Assembly (NCBI RefSeq): GCF_963576545.1 | Contig: NW_026870563.1 | Coordinates: 558,001-622,000, forward strand | From: Limanda limanda | Lineage: Eukaryota; Chordata; Actinopteri; Pleuronectiformes; Pleuronectidae | Direction: 5' to 3' | Length of the DNA: 64,000 bases | Shown: positions 1 through 10,235 of the stretch, in pieces | Position numbering within the stretch: position 1 is the first letter of the stretch | Layout: every line of letters starts with the position of its first letter | The notes under the pieces: model-generated | What the model saw: only the letters and a program-made list of their open reading frames with translations | Databases searched by the model: none | What the model was told of the DNA's origin: nothing | Program-made: the position numbers and the translations under genes

Positions 1-30
1 ACCATCCTTGAGCTTCTCCGACTTTCGGAA

Positions 31-51
31 GGGTTAGGGTTAGGGTTAGGG
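31..51 (+). repeat. Telomere-type block GGG(TTAGGG)3 within the alpha head (first of about 278)
   Basis: Four GGG runs separated by three TTA loops sit at position 31 of every A head. This is the smallest telomeric sequence able to supply four G-tracts to an intramolecular G-quadruplex. In the 260 full-length heads the block has three hexamers and in 18 it has two, giving about 816 TTAGGG in the window, all on the + strand. I saw no base substitution within the hexamers, only loss of a whole unit. The motif matches the telomere repeat of vertebrates, many fungi and other eukaryotes. Because each block is only 21 bp and is embedded in a satellite monomer, it is an interstitial telomere-like motif and not a chromosome end. 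Confidence 0.95.
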
Positions 52-71
52 ATGAAAGCACATAGGAGAAA

Positions 72-116
72 GAGATATTCTTGAATAACTTTTTTTGTGA
101 AGGTCGGAGAGACTTG
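72..116 (+). repeat. 45-bp core shared by alpha and beta (first copy)
   Basis: This stretch is the only long segment essentially identical in both monomer types. It begins GAGATATTC, contains a T7 tract and ends GAGAGACTTG. It recurs in every unit, about 400 times. Rare changes inside it (GTAAAGG, GTGAAAGTCGG, CGGACAGAC, ACATTTTTT, and a T9 run) are confined to particular higher-order copies and serve as lineage markers. It is the largest region of alpha/beta identity, so it is the natural place for alpha-beta mispairing. The duplication junction near 41.79 kb falls inside one copy. The T7 tract resembles a Pol III terminator or a rigid poly(dA:dT) tract, but no promoter was found to go with it. 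Confidence 0.9.
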
Positions 117-126
117 CAAGTAGGCT

Positions 127-148
127 CTACCCCCACTAAATGGGGTAG
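127..148 (+). other. Inverted repeat in the alpha 'a' tail (potential hairpin)
   Basis: CTACCCC at 127-133 is complementary to GGGGTAG at 142-148 and leaves an 8-nt loop, a perfect 7-bp stem. It recurs in most alpha tails. Two common variants weaken it. In GGGGTTG tails, frequent just after a beta, one pair is lost. In the ACCCGAACT tails that appear after 35.3 kb the stem drops to 6 bp with a larger loop. The homologous b tail has lost the complementarity. Whether it folds in vivo is unknown. Confidence 0.6.
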
Positions 149-560
149 CGCGCATCGATCGGTACCATCCTTGAGCTTCTCCGACTTTCGGAAGGGTTAG
201 GGTTAGGGTTAGGGATGAAAGCACATAGGAGAAAGAGATATTCTTGAATAACTTTTTTTGTGAAGGTCGGAGAGACTTGCAAGTAGGCTCTACCCCCACT
301 AAATGGGGTAGCGCACATCGATCGGTACCATCCTTGAGCTTCTCCGACTTTCGGAAGGGTTAGGGTTAGGGTTAGGGATGAAAGCACATAGGAGAAAGAG
401 ATATTCTTGAATAACTTTTTTTGTGAAGGTCGGAGAGACTTGCAAGTAGGCTCTACCCCCACTAAATGGGGTAGCGCGCATCGATCGGTACCATCCTTGA
501 GCTTGTCCGACTTTCGGAAGGGTTAGGGTTAGGGTTAGGGATGAAAGCACATAGGAGAAA

Positions 561-715
561 GAGATATTCTTGAATAACTTTTTTTGTGAAGGTCGGAGAG
601 ACTTGAAAAGTGGTTGCATCTGGACTAATTTGGGTCCTGCGGATCGATTGGTACCATCCCCGAGCTTGTACGACCTTCGGAAGAGGTCGACCGACGAAAT
701 TCCCCCAAATCTGAG
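561..715 (+). repeat. Representative beta monomer (155 bp, no telomere motif)
   Basis: This is the first complete beta monomer: core (561-605), 'b' tail (606-652), then the B head (653-715, 63 bp). The b tail is a diverged homologue of the alpha 'a' tail and ends in ATCGATTGGT instead of ATCGATCGGT. The B head shares its first 31 bp with the A head at 26 positions. It then carries an unrelated 32-bp cassette containing GGTCGACC and a CCCCC run where alpha has 40 bp with TTAGGG repeats. The 8-bp length difference between monomers comes entirely from this cassette. There are 121 complete copies in the window plus one cut by the right edge. A beta is followed by another beta only once, at 41.79 kb. 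Confidence 0.95.
671..692 (+). other. Inverted repeat and GGTCGACC palindrome in the beta head
   Basis: CGACCT at 671-676 pairs with AGGTCG at 684-689 around a 7-nt loop. GGTCGACC at 685-692 is an 8-bp palindrome containing a GTCGAC (SalI-type) site. This lies in the beta-specific cassette, so GTCGAC occurs about once per beta and never in alpha. It is therefore a physical marker of beta positions and of the higher-order repeat ladder. No protein-binding role can be assigned from sequence. Confidence 0.6.
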
Positions 716-1614
716 GAGATATTCTTGAATAACTTTTTTTGTGAAGGTCGGAGAGACTTGCAAGTAGGCTCTACCCCCACTAAATGGGGTTGCGCGCATC
801 GATCAGTACCATCCTTGAGCTTCTCCGACTTTCGGAAGGGTTAGGGTTAGGGTTAGGGATGAAAGCACATAGGAGAAAGAGATATTCTTGAATAACTTTT
901 TTTGTGAAGGTCGGAGAGACTTGCAAGTAGGCTCTACCCCCACTAAATGGGGTAGCGCGCATCGATCGGTACCATCCTTGAGCTTCTCCGACTTTCGGAA
1001 GGGTTAGGGTTAGGGTTAGGGATGAAAGCACATAGGAGAAAGAGATATTCTTGAATAACTTTTTTTGTGAAGGTCGGAGAGACTTGCAAGTAGGCTCTAC
1101 CCCCACTAAATGGGGTAGCGCGCATCGATCGGTACCATCCTTGAGCTTCTCCGACTTTCGGAAGGGTTAGGGTTAGGGTTAGGGATGAAAGCACATAGGA
1201 GAAAGAGATATTCTTGAATAACTTTTTTTGTGAAGGTCGGAGAGACTTGCAAGTAGGCTCTACCCCCACTAAATGGGGTAGCGCGCATCGATCGGTACCA
1301 TCCTTGAGCTTGTCCGACTTTCGGAAGGGTTAGGGTTAGGGTTAGGGATGAAAGCACATAGGAGAAAGAGATATTCTTGAATAACTTTTTTTGTGAAGGT
1401 CGGAGAGACTTGAAAAGTGGTTGCATCTGGACTAATTTGGGTCCTGCGGATCGATTGGTACCATCCCCGAGCTTGTACGACCTTCGGAAGAGGTCGACCG
1501 ACGAAATTCCCCCAAATCTGAGGAGATATTCTTGAATAACTTTTTTTGTGAAGGTCGGAGAGACTTGCAAGTAGGCTCTACCCCCACTAAATGGGGTTGC
1601 GCGCATCGATCAGT

Positions 1615-4600
1615 ACCATCCTTGAGCTTCTCCGACTTTCGGAAGGGTTAGGGTTAGGGTTAGGGATGAAAGCACATAGGAGAAAGAGATATTCTTGAAT
1701 AACTTTTTTTGTGAAGGTCGGAGAGACTTGCAAGTAGGCTCTACCCCCACTAAATGGGGTAGCGCGCATCGATCGGTACCATCCTTGAGCTTCTCCGACT
1801 TTCGGAAGGGTTAGGGTTAGGGTTAGGGATGAAAGCACATAGGAGAAAGAGATATTCTTGAATAACTTTTTTTGTGAAGGTCGGAGAGACTTGCAAGTAG
1901 GCTCTACCCCCACTAAATGGGGTAGCGCGCATCGATCGGTACCATCCTTGAGCTTCTCCGACTTTCGGAAGGGTTAGGGTTAGGGTTAGGGATGAAAGCA
2001 CATAGGAGAAAGAGATATTCTTGAATAACTTTTTTTGTGAAGGTCGGAGAGACTTGGAAAGTGGTTGCATCTGGACTAATTTGGGTCCTGCAGATCGATT
2101 GGTACCATCCCCGAGCTTGTACGACCTTCGGAAGAGGTCGACCGACGAAATTCCCCCAAATCTGAGGAGATATTCTTGAATAACTTTTTTTGTGAAGGTC
2201 GGAGAGACTTGCAAGTAGGCTCTACCCCCACTAAATGGGGTTGCGCGCATCGATCAGTACCATCCTTGAGCTTCTCCGACTTTCGGAAGGGTTAGGGTTA
2301 GGGTTAGGGATGAAAGCACATAGGAGAAAGAGATATTCTTGAATAACTTTTTTTGTGAAGGTCGGAGAGACTTGGAAAGTGGTTGCATCTGGACTAATTT
2401 GGGTCCTGCGGATCGATTGGTACCATCCCCGAGCTTGTACGACCTTCGGAAGAGGTCGACCGACGAAATTCCCCCAAATCTGAGGAGATATTCTTGAATA
2501 ACTTTTTTTGTGAAGGTCGGAGAGACTTGCAAGTAGGCTCTACCCCCACTAAATGGGGTTGCGCGCATTGATCAGTACCATCCTTGAGCTTCTCCGACTT
2601 TCGGAAGGGTTAGGGTTAGGGTTAGGGATGAAAGCACATAGGAGAAAGAGATATTCTTGAATAACTTTTTTTGTGAAGGTCGGAGAGACTTGCAAGTAGG
2701 CTCTACCCCCACTAAATGGGGTAGCGCGCATCGATCGGTACCATCCTTGAGCTTCTCCGACTTTCGGAAGGGTTAGGGTTAGGGTTAGGGATGAAAGCAC
2801 ATAGGAGAAAGAGATATTCTTGAATAACTTTTTTTGTGAAGGTCGGAGAGACTTGCAAGTAGGCTCTACCCCCACTAAATGGGGTAGCGCGCATCGATCG
2901 GTACCATCCTTGAGCTTCTCCGACTTTCGGAAGGGTTAGGGTTAGGGTTAGGGATGAAAGCACATAGGAGAAAGAGATATTCTTGAATAACTTTTTTTGT
3001 GAAGGTCGGAGAGACTTGCAAGTAGGCTCTACCCCCACTAAATGGGGTAGCGCGCATCGATCGGTACCATCCTTGAGCTTCTCCGACATTCGGAAGGGTT
3101 AGGGTTAGGGTTAGGGATGAAAGCACATAGGAGAAAGAGATATTCTTGAATAACTTTTTTTGTGAAGGTCAGAGAGACTTGAAAAGTGGTTGCATCTGGA
3201 CTAATTTGGGTCCTGCGGATCGATTGGTACCATCCCCGAGCTTGTACGACCTTCGGAAGAGGTCGACCGACGAAATTCCCCCAAATCTGAGGAGATATTC
3301 TTGAATAACTTTTTTTGTGAAGGTCGGAGAGACTTGCAAGTAGGCTCTACCCCCACTAAATGGGGTAGCGCGCATCGATCGGTACCATCCTTGAGCTTCT
3401 CCGACTTTCGGAAGGGTTAGGGTTAGGGTTAGGGATGAAAGCACATAGGAGAAAGAGATATTCTTGAATAACTTTTTTTGTGAAGGTCGGAGAGACTTGG
3501 ACAGTGGTTGCATCTGGACTAATTTGGGTCCTGCGGATCGATTGGTACCATCCCCGAGCTTGTACGACCTTCGGAAGAGGTCGACCGACGAAATTCCCCC
3601 AAATCTGAGGAGATATTCTTGAATAACTTTTTTTGTGAAGGTCGGAGAGACTTGCAAGTAGGCTCTACCCCCACTAAATGGGGTTGCGCGCATCGATCAG
3701 TACCATCCTTGAGCTTCTCCGACTTTCGGAAGGGTTAGGGTTAGGGTTAGGGATGAAAGCACATAGGAGAAAGAGATATTCTTGAATAACTTTTTTTGTG
3801 AAGGTCGGAGAGACTTGCAAGTAGGCTCTACCCCCACTAAATGGGGTAGCGCGCATCGATCGGTACCATCCTTGAGCTTCTCCGACTTTCGGAAGGGTTA
3901 GGGTTAGGGTTAGGGATGAAAGCACATAGGAGAAAGAGATATTCTTGAATAACTTTTTTTGTGAAGGTCGGAGAGACTTGCAAGTAGGCTCTACCCCCAC
4001 TAAATGGGGTAGCGCGCATCGATCGGTACCATCCTTGAGCTTCTCCGACTTTCGGAAGGGTTAGGGTTAGGGTTAGGGATGAAAGCACATAGGAGAAAGA
4101 GATATTCTTGAATAACTTTTTTTGTGAAGGTCGGAGAGACTTGGAAAGTGGTTGCATCTGGACTAATTTGGGTCCTGCAGATCGATTGGTACCATCCCCG
4201 AGCTTGTACGACCTTCGGAAGAGGTCGACCGACGAAATTCCCCCAAATCTGAGGAGATATTCTTGAATAACTTTTTTTGTGAAGGTCGGAGAGACTTGCA
4301 AGTAGGCTCTACCCCCACTAAATGGGGTTGCGCGCATCGATCAGTACCATCCTTGAGCTTCTCCGACTTTCGGAAGGGTTAGGGTTAGGGTTAGGGATGA
4401 AAGCACATAGGAGAAAGAGATATTCTTGAATAACTTTTTTTGTGAAGGTCGGAGAGACTTGGAAAGTGGTTGCATCTGGACTAATTTGGGTCCTGCGGAT
4501 CGATTGGTACCATCCCCGAGCTTGTACGACCTTCGGAAGAGGTCGACCGACGAAATTCCCCCAAATCTGAGGAGATATTCTTGAATAACTTTTTTTGTGA

Positions 4601-5788
4601 AGGTCGGAGAGACTTGCAAGTAGGCTCTACCCCCACTAAATGGGGTTGCGCGCATTGATCAGTACCATCCTTGAGCTTCTCCGACTTTCGGAAGGGTTAG
4701 GGTTAGGGTTAGGGATGAAAGCACATAGGAGAAAGAGATATTCTTGAATAACTTTTTTTGTGAAGGTCGGAGAGACTTGCAAGTAGGCTCTAGCCCCACT
4801 AAATGGGGTAGCGCGCATCGATCGGTACCATCCTTGAGCTTCTCCGACTTTCGGAAGGGTTAGGGTTAGGGTTAGGGATGAAAGCACATAGGAGAAAGAG
4901 ATATTCTTGAATAACTTTTTTTGTGAAGGTCGGAGAGACTTGCAAGTAGGCTCTACCCCCACTAAATGGGGTAGCGCGCATCGATCGGTACCATCCTTGA
5001 GCTTCTCCGACTTTCGGAAGGGTTAGGGTTAGGGTTAGGGATGAAAGCACATAGGAGAAAGAGATATTCTTGAATAACTTTTTTTGTGAAGGTCGGAGAG
5101 ACTTGCAAGTAGGCTCTACCCCCACTAAATGGGGTAGCGCGCATCGATCGGTACCATCCTTGAGCTTCTCCGACTTTCGGAAGGGTTAGGGTTAGGGTTA
5201 GGGATGAAAGCACATAGGAGAAAGAGATATTCTTGAATAACTTTTTTTGTGAAGGTCGGAGAGACTTGAAAAGTGGTTGCATCTGGACTAATTTGGGTCC
5301 TGCGGATCGATTGGTACCATCCCCGAGCTTGTACGACCTTCGGAAGAGGTCGACCGACGAAATTCCCCCAAATCTGAGGAGATATTCTTGAATAACTTTT
5401 TTTGTGAAGGTCGGAGAGACTTGCAAGTAGGCTCTACCCCCACTAAATGGGGTAGCGCGCATCGATCGGTACCATCCTTGAGCTTCTCCGACTTTCGGAA
5501 GGGTTAGGGTTAGGGTTAGGGATGAAAGCACATAGGAGAAAGAGATATTCTTGAATAACTTTTTTTGTGAAGGTCGGAGAGACTTGAAAAGTGGTTGCAT
5601 CTGGACTAATTTGGGTCCTGCGGATCGATTGGTACCATCCCCGAGCTTGTACGACCTTCGGAAGAGGTCGACCGACGAAATTCCCCCAAATCTGAGGAGA
5701 TATTCTTGAATAACTTTTTTTGTGAAGGTCGGAGAGACTTGCAAGTAGGCTCTACCCCCACTAAATGGGGTAGCGCGCATCGATCGGT
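1615..5788 (+). repeat. 2087-bp higher-order repeat, two copies
   Basis: Thirteen units (nine of 163 bp, four of 155 bp) at 1615-3701 are repeated in the same order at 3702-5788. The copies share rare markers: a CTGCAGATC b tail in the units at 1941 and 4028, and a GCGCGCATTGATCAG tail just before 2577 and 4664. They differ by a few substitutions, for example GGACAGTGG near 3500 in the first copy only. The next unit (5789) breaks the match. Confidence 0.85.
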
Positions 5789-8700
5789 ACCATCCTTGAG
5801 CTTCTCCGACTTTCGGAAGGGTTAGGGTTAGGGTTAGGGATGAAAGCACATAGGTGAAAGAGATATTCTTGAATAACTTTTTTTGTGAAGGTCGGAGAGA
5901 CTTGGAAAGTGGTTGCATCTGGACTAATTTGGGTCCTGCGGATCGATTGGTACCATCCCCGAGCTTGTACGACCTTCGAAAGAGGTCGACCGACGAAATT
6001 CCCCCAAATCTGAGGAGATATTCTTGAATAACTTTTTTTGTGAAGGTCGGAGAGACTTGCAAGTAGGCTCTACCCCCACTAAATGGGGTAGCGCGCATCG
6101 ATCGGTACCATCCTTGAGCTTCTCCGACTTTCGGAAGGGTTAGGGTTAGGGATGAAAGCACATAGGAGAAAGAGATATTCTTGAATAACTTTTTTTGTGA
6201 AGGTCGGAGAGACTTGGAAAGTGGTTGCATCTGGACTAATTTGGGTCCTGCGGATCGATTGGTACCATCCCCGAGCTTGTACGACCTTCGGAAGAGGTCG
6301 ACCGACGAAATTCCCCCAAATCTGAGGAGATATTCTTGAATAACTTTTTTTGTGAAGGTCGGAGAGACTTGCAAGTAGGCTCTACCCCCACTAAATGGGG
6401 TTGCGCGCATCGATCGGTACCATCCTTGAGCTTCTCCGACTTTTGGAAGGGTTAGGGTTAGGGTTAGGGATGAAAGCACATAGGAGAAAGAGATATTCTT
6501 GAATAACTTTTTTTGTGAAGGTCGGAGAGACTTGCAAGTAGGCTCTACCCCCACTAAATGGGGTTGCGCGCATCGATCGGTACCATCCTTGAGCTTCTCC
6601 GACTTTCGGAAGGGTTAGGGTTAGGGTTAGGGATGAAAGCACATAGGAGAAAGAGATATTCTTGAATAACTTTTTTTGTGAAGGTCGGAGAGACTTGCAA
6701 GTAGGCTCTACCCCCACTAAATGGGGTAGCGCGCATCGATCGGTACCATCTTTGAGCTTCTCCGACTTTCGGAAGGGTTAGGGTTAGGGTTAGGGATGAA
6801 AGCACATAGGAGAAAGAGATATTCTTGAATAACTTTTTTTGTGAAGGTCGGAGAGACTTGGAAAGTGGTTGCATCTGGACTAATTTGGGTCCTGCGGATC
6901 GATTGGTACCATCCCCGAGCTTGTACGACCTTCGGAAGAGGTCGACCGACGAAATTCCCCCAAATCTGAGGAGATATTCTTGAATAACTTTTTTTGTGAA
7001 GGTCGGAGAGACTTGCAAGTAGGCTCTACCCCCACTAAATGGGGTTGCGCGCATCGATCAGTACCATCTTTGAGCTTCTCCGACTTTCGGAAGGGTTAGG
7101 GTTAGGGTTAGGGATGAAAGCACATAGGAGAAAGAGATATTCTTGAATAACTTTTTTTGTGAAGGTCGGAGAGACTTGGAAAGTGGTTGCATCTGGACTA
7201 ATTTGGGTCCTGCGGATCGATTGGTACCATCCCCGAGCTTGTACGACCTTCGGAAGAGGTCGACCGACGAAATTCCCCCAAATCTGAGGAGATATTCTTG
7301 AATAACTTTTTTTGTGAAGGTCGGAGAGACTTGCAAGTAGGCTCTACCCCCACTAAATGGGGTTGCGCGCATCGATCAGTACCATATTTGAGCTTCTCCG
7401 ACTTTCGGAAGGGTTAGGGTTAGGGTTAGGGATGAAAGCACATAGGAGAAAGAGATATTCTTGAATAACTTTTTTTGTGAAGGTCGGAGAGACTTGCAAG
7501 TAGGCTCTACCCCCACTAAATGGGGTAGCGCGCATCGATCGGTACCATCCTTGAGCTTCTCCGACTTTCGGAAGGGTTAGGGTTAGGGTTAGGGATGAAA
7601 GCACATAGGAGAAAGAGATATTCTTGAATAACTTTTTTTGTGAAGGTCGGAAAGACTTGCAAGTAGGCTCTACCCCCACTAAATGGGGTAGCGCGCATCG
7701 ATCGGTACCATCCTTGAGCTTCTCCGACTTTTGGAAGGGTTAGGGTTAGGGTTAGGGATGAAAGCACATAGGAGAAAGAGATATTCTTGAATAACTTTTT
7801 TTGTGAAGGTCGGGGAGACTTGCAAGTAGGCTCTACCCCCACTAAATGGGGTAGCGCGCATCGATCGGTACCATCCTTGAGCTTCTCCGACTTTCGGAAG
7901 GGTTAGGGTTAGGGTTAGGGATGAAAGCACATAGGAGAAAGAGATATTCTTGAATAACTTTTTTTGTGAAGGTCGGAGAGACTTGGAAAGTGGTTGCATC
8001 TGGACTAATTTGGGTCCTGCGGATCGATTGGTACCATCCCCGAGCTTGTACGACCTTCGGAAGAGGTCGACCGACGAAATTCCCCCAAATCTGAGGAGAT
8101 ATTCTTGAATAACTTTTTTTGTGAAGGTCGGAGAGACTTGCAAGTAGGCTCTACCCCCACTAAATGGGGTTGCGCGCATCGATCGGTACCATCCTTGAGC
8201 TTCTCCGACTTTCGGAAGGGTTAGGGTTAGGGTTAGGGATGAAAGCACATAGGAGAAAGAGATATTCTTGAATAACATTTTTTGTGAAGGTCGGAGAGAC
8301 TTGCAAGTAGGCTCTACCCCCACTAAATGGGGTAGCGCGCATCGATCGGTACCATCCTTGAGCTTCTCCGACTTTCGGAAGGGTTAGGGTTAGGGTTAGG
8401 GATGAAAGCACATAGGAGAAAGAGATATTCTTGAATAACTTTTTTTGTGAAGGTCGGAGAGACTTGCAAGTAGGCTCTACCCCCACTAAATGGGGTTGCG
8501 CGCATCGATCAGTACCATCCTTGAGCTTCTCCGACTTTCGGAAGGGTTAGGGTTAGGGTTAGGGATGAAAGCACATAGGAGAAAGAGATATTCTTGAATA
8601 ACTTTTTTTGTGAAGGTCGGAGAGACTTGGAAAGTGGTTGCATCTGGACTAATTTGGGTCCTGCGGATCGATTGGTACCATCCCCGAGCTTGTACGACCT

Positions 8701-10235
8701 TCGGAAGAGGTCGACCGACGAAATTCCCCCAAATCTGAGGAGATATTCTTGAATAACTTTTTTTGTGAAGGTCGGAGAGACTTGCAAGTAGGCTCTACCC
8801 CCACTAAATGGGGTTGCGCGCATCGATCAGTACCATCCTTGATCTTCTCCGACTTTCGGAAGGGTTAGGGTTAGGGTTAGGGATGAAAGCACATAGGAGA
8901 AAGAGATATTCTTGAATAACTTTTTTTGTGAAGGTCGGAGAGACTTGGAAAGTGGTTGCATCTGGACTAATTTGGGTCCTGCGGATCGATTGGTACCATC
9001 CCCGAGCTTGTACGACCTTCGGAAGAGGTCGACCGACGAAATTCCCCCAAATCTGAGGAGATATTCTTGAATAACTTTTTTTGTGAAGGTCGGAGAGACT
9101 TGCAAGTAGGCTCTACCCCCACTAAATGGGGTTGCGCGCATCGATCAGTACCATCCTTGAGCTTCTCCGACTTTCGGAAGGGTTAGGGTTAGGGTTAGGG
9201 ATGAAAGCACATAGGAGAAAGAGATATTCTTGAATAACTTTTTTTGTGAAGGTCGGAGAGACTTGCAAGTAGGCTCTACCCCCACTAAATGGGGTAGCGC
9301 GCATCGATCGGTACCATCCTTGAGCTTCTCCGACTTTCGGAAGGGTTAGGGTTAGGGTTAGGGATGAAAGCACATAGGAGAAAGAGATATTCTTGAATAA
9401 CTTTTTTTGTGAAGGTCGGAGAGACTTGCAAGTAGGCTCTACCCCCACTAAATGGGGTAGCGCACATCGATCGGTACCATCCTTGAGCTTCTCCGACTTT
9501 CGGAAGGGTTAGGGTTAGGGTTAGGGATGAAAGCACATAGGAGAAAGAGATATTCTTGAATAACTTTTTTTGTGAAGGTCGGAGAGACTTGCAAGTAGGC
9601 TCTACCCCCACTAAATGGGGTAGCGCGCATCGATCGGTACCATCCTTGAGCTTCTCCGACTTTCGGAAGGGTTAGGGTTAGGGTTAGGGATGAAAGCACA
9701 TAGGAGAAAGAGATATTCTTGAATAACTTTTTTTGTGAAGGTCGGAGAGACTTGCAAGTAGGCTTTACCCCCACTAAATGGGGTAGCGCGCATCGATCGG
9801 TACCATCCTTGAGCTTCTCCGACTTTCGGAAGGGTTAGGGTTAGGGTTAGGGATGAAAGCACATAGGAGAAAGAGATATTCTTGAATAACTTTTTTTGTG
9901 AAGGTCGGAGAGACTTGGAAAGTGGTTGCATCTGGACTAATTTGGGTCCTGCGGATCGATTGGTACCATCCCCGAGCTTGTACGACCTTCGGAAGAGGTC
10001 GACCGACGAAATTCCCCCAAATCTGAGGAGATATTCTTGAATAACTTTTTTTGTGAAGGTCGGAGAGACTTGCAAGTAGGCTCTACCCCCACTAAATGGG
10101 GTAGCGCGCATCGATCGGTACCATCCTTGAGCTTCTCCGACTTTCGGAAGGGTTAGGGTTAGGGTTAGGGATGAAAGCACATAGGAGAAAGAGATATTCT
10201 TGAATAACTTTTTTTGTGAAGGTCGGAGAGACTTG
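4028..10235 (+). repeat. 6.2-kb block, first copy (matches 14465-20821)
   Basis: Unit order and many rare substitutions match the block starting at 14465. The offset is 10437 bp, becoming 10431 after a hexamer loss in the second copy and 10586 after an extra beta in the second copy. Shared rare markers include TTCGAAAG near 5977, CTTTTGGAAG near 6440, CCATATTTGAG at 7382, GTCGGGGAGAC near 7810, ACATTTTTT near 8276 and GCGCACATC near 9462. The hexamer-deleted unit at 6107 is also shared. Private changes such as CTTGATCTTC near 8839 show the copies have since diverged. Confidence 0.85.
6107..6263 (+). repeat. Hexamer-deleted unit (157 bp, two TTAGGG)
   Basis: The head carries GGG(TTAGGG)2, one hexamer fewer than the norm, and has an otherwise normal b tail. 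It lies in a run of four consecutive alpha-beta dimers (5153-6418). The same unit, also shortened, is present at 16538 in the second copy of the 6.2-kb block, so the loss predates that duplication. Confidence 0.9.

Larger units (their letters stand above)
72..234 (+). repeat. Representative alpha monomer (163 bp, telomere-motif-bearing)
   Basis: This is the first complete alpha monomer when units are phased from the shared core. The order is core (72-116, 45 bp), 'a' tail (117-163, 47 bp), then the A head (164-234, 71 bp). The first 31 bp of the head are homologous to the beta head (26 of 31 identical). The remaining 40 bp are alpha-specific: the telomeric block followed by a purine-rich stretch ending in AGGAGAAA. 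Phasing from the core is preferred because an 'a' tail is always followed by an A head and a 'b' tail by a B head, with only two recombinant exceptions. Alpha outnumbers beta about 2.3 to 1. The 163-bp length is close to one nucleosome plus a short linker, but no positioning signal can be demonstrated here. Confidence 0.95.
1..1940 (+). repeat. 807-bp higher-order repeat, about 2.4 copies
   Basis: Five units (four of 163 bp, one of 155 bp) repeat with a period of 807 bp. The segment from 1 matches that from 808, and 327-1133 matches 1134-1940. A diagnostic head variant with GCTTGTCCGAC occurs at 490 and 1297, exactly one period apart. Periodicity breaks at the unit starting 1941, whose tail is b where an a tail would be expected. 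Confidence 0.85.

Noticed and set aside
31..51. A genuine chromosome-end telomere
   Set aside because: Each TTAGGG run is only two or three hexamers and is always followed by the same satellite sequence. No long pure tract occurs anywhere in the window.
561..715. tRNA- or 5S-derived SINE with Pol III promoter in the beta monomer
   Set aside because: The T7 tract suggested a terminator, but no convincing A box or B box was found on either strand, and the elements are strictly tandem with no target-site duplications or poly(A) tails.
653..715. CENP-B box-like motif in the beta head (TTTCGTCGG on the minus strand)
   Set aside because: Only the first few bases resemble the motif. The required downstream CGGG positions are absent, so there is no support for a centromeric protein-binding box.
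4962..6554. Minus-strand open frame of 530 codons, with similar frames at 15399-16985, 33697-34659 and many shorter ones
   Set aside because: The translation is itself the satellite read in frame through alpha-beta dimers, with low-complexity LTLTL or NPNPNP stretches from the telomeric block. Frames overlap each other by fixed repeat phases, and single-base variants behave as neutral. There is no start context, domain or unique sequence.
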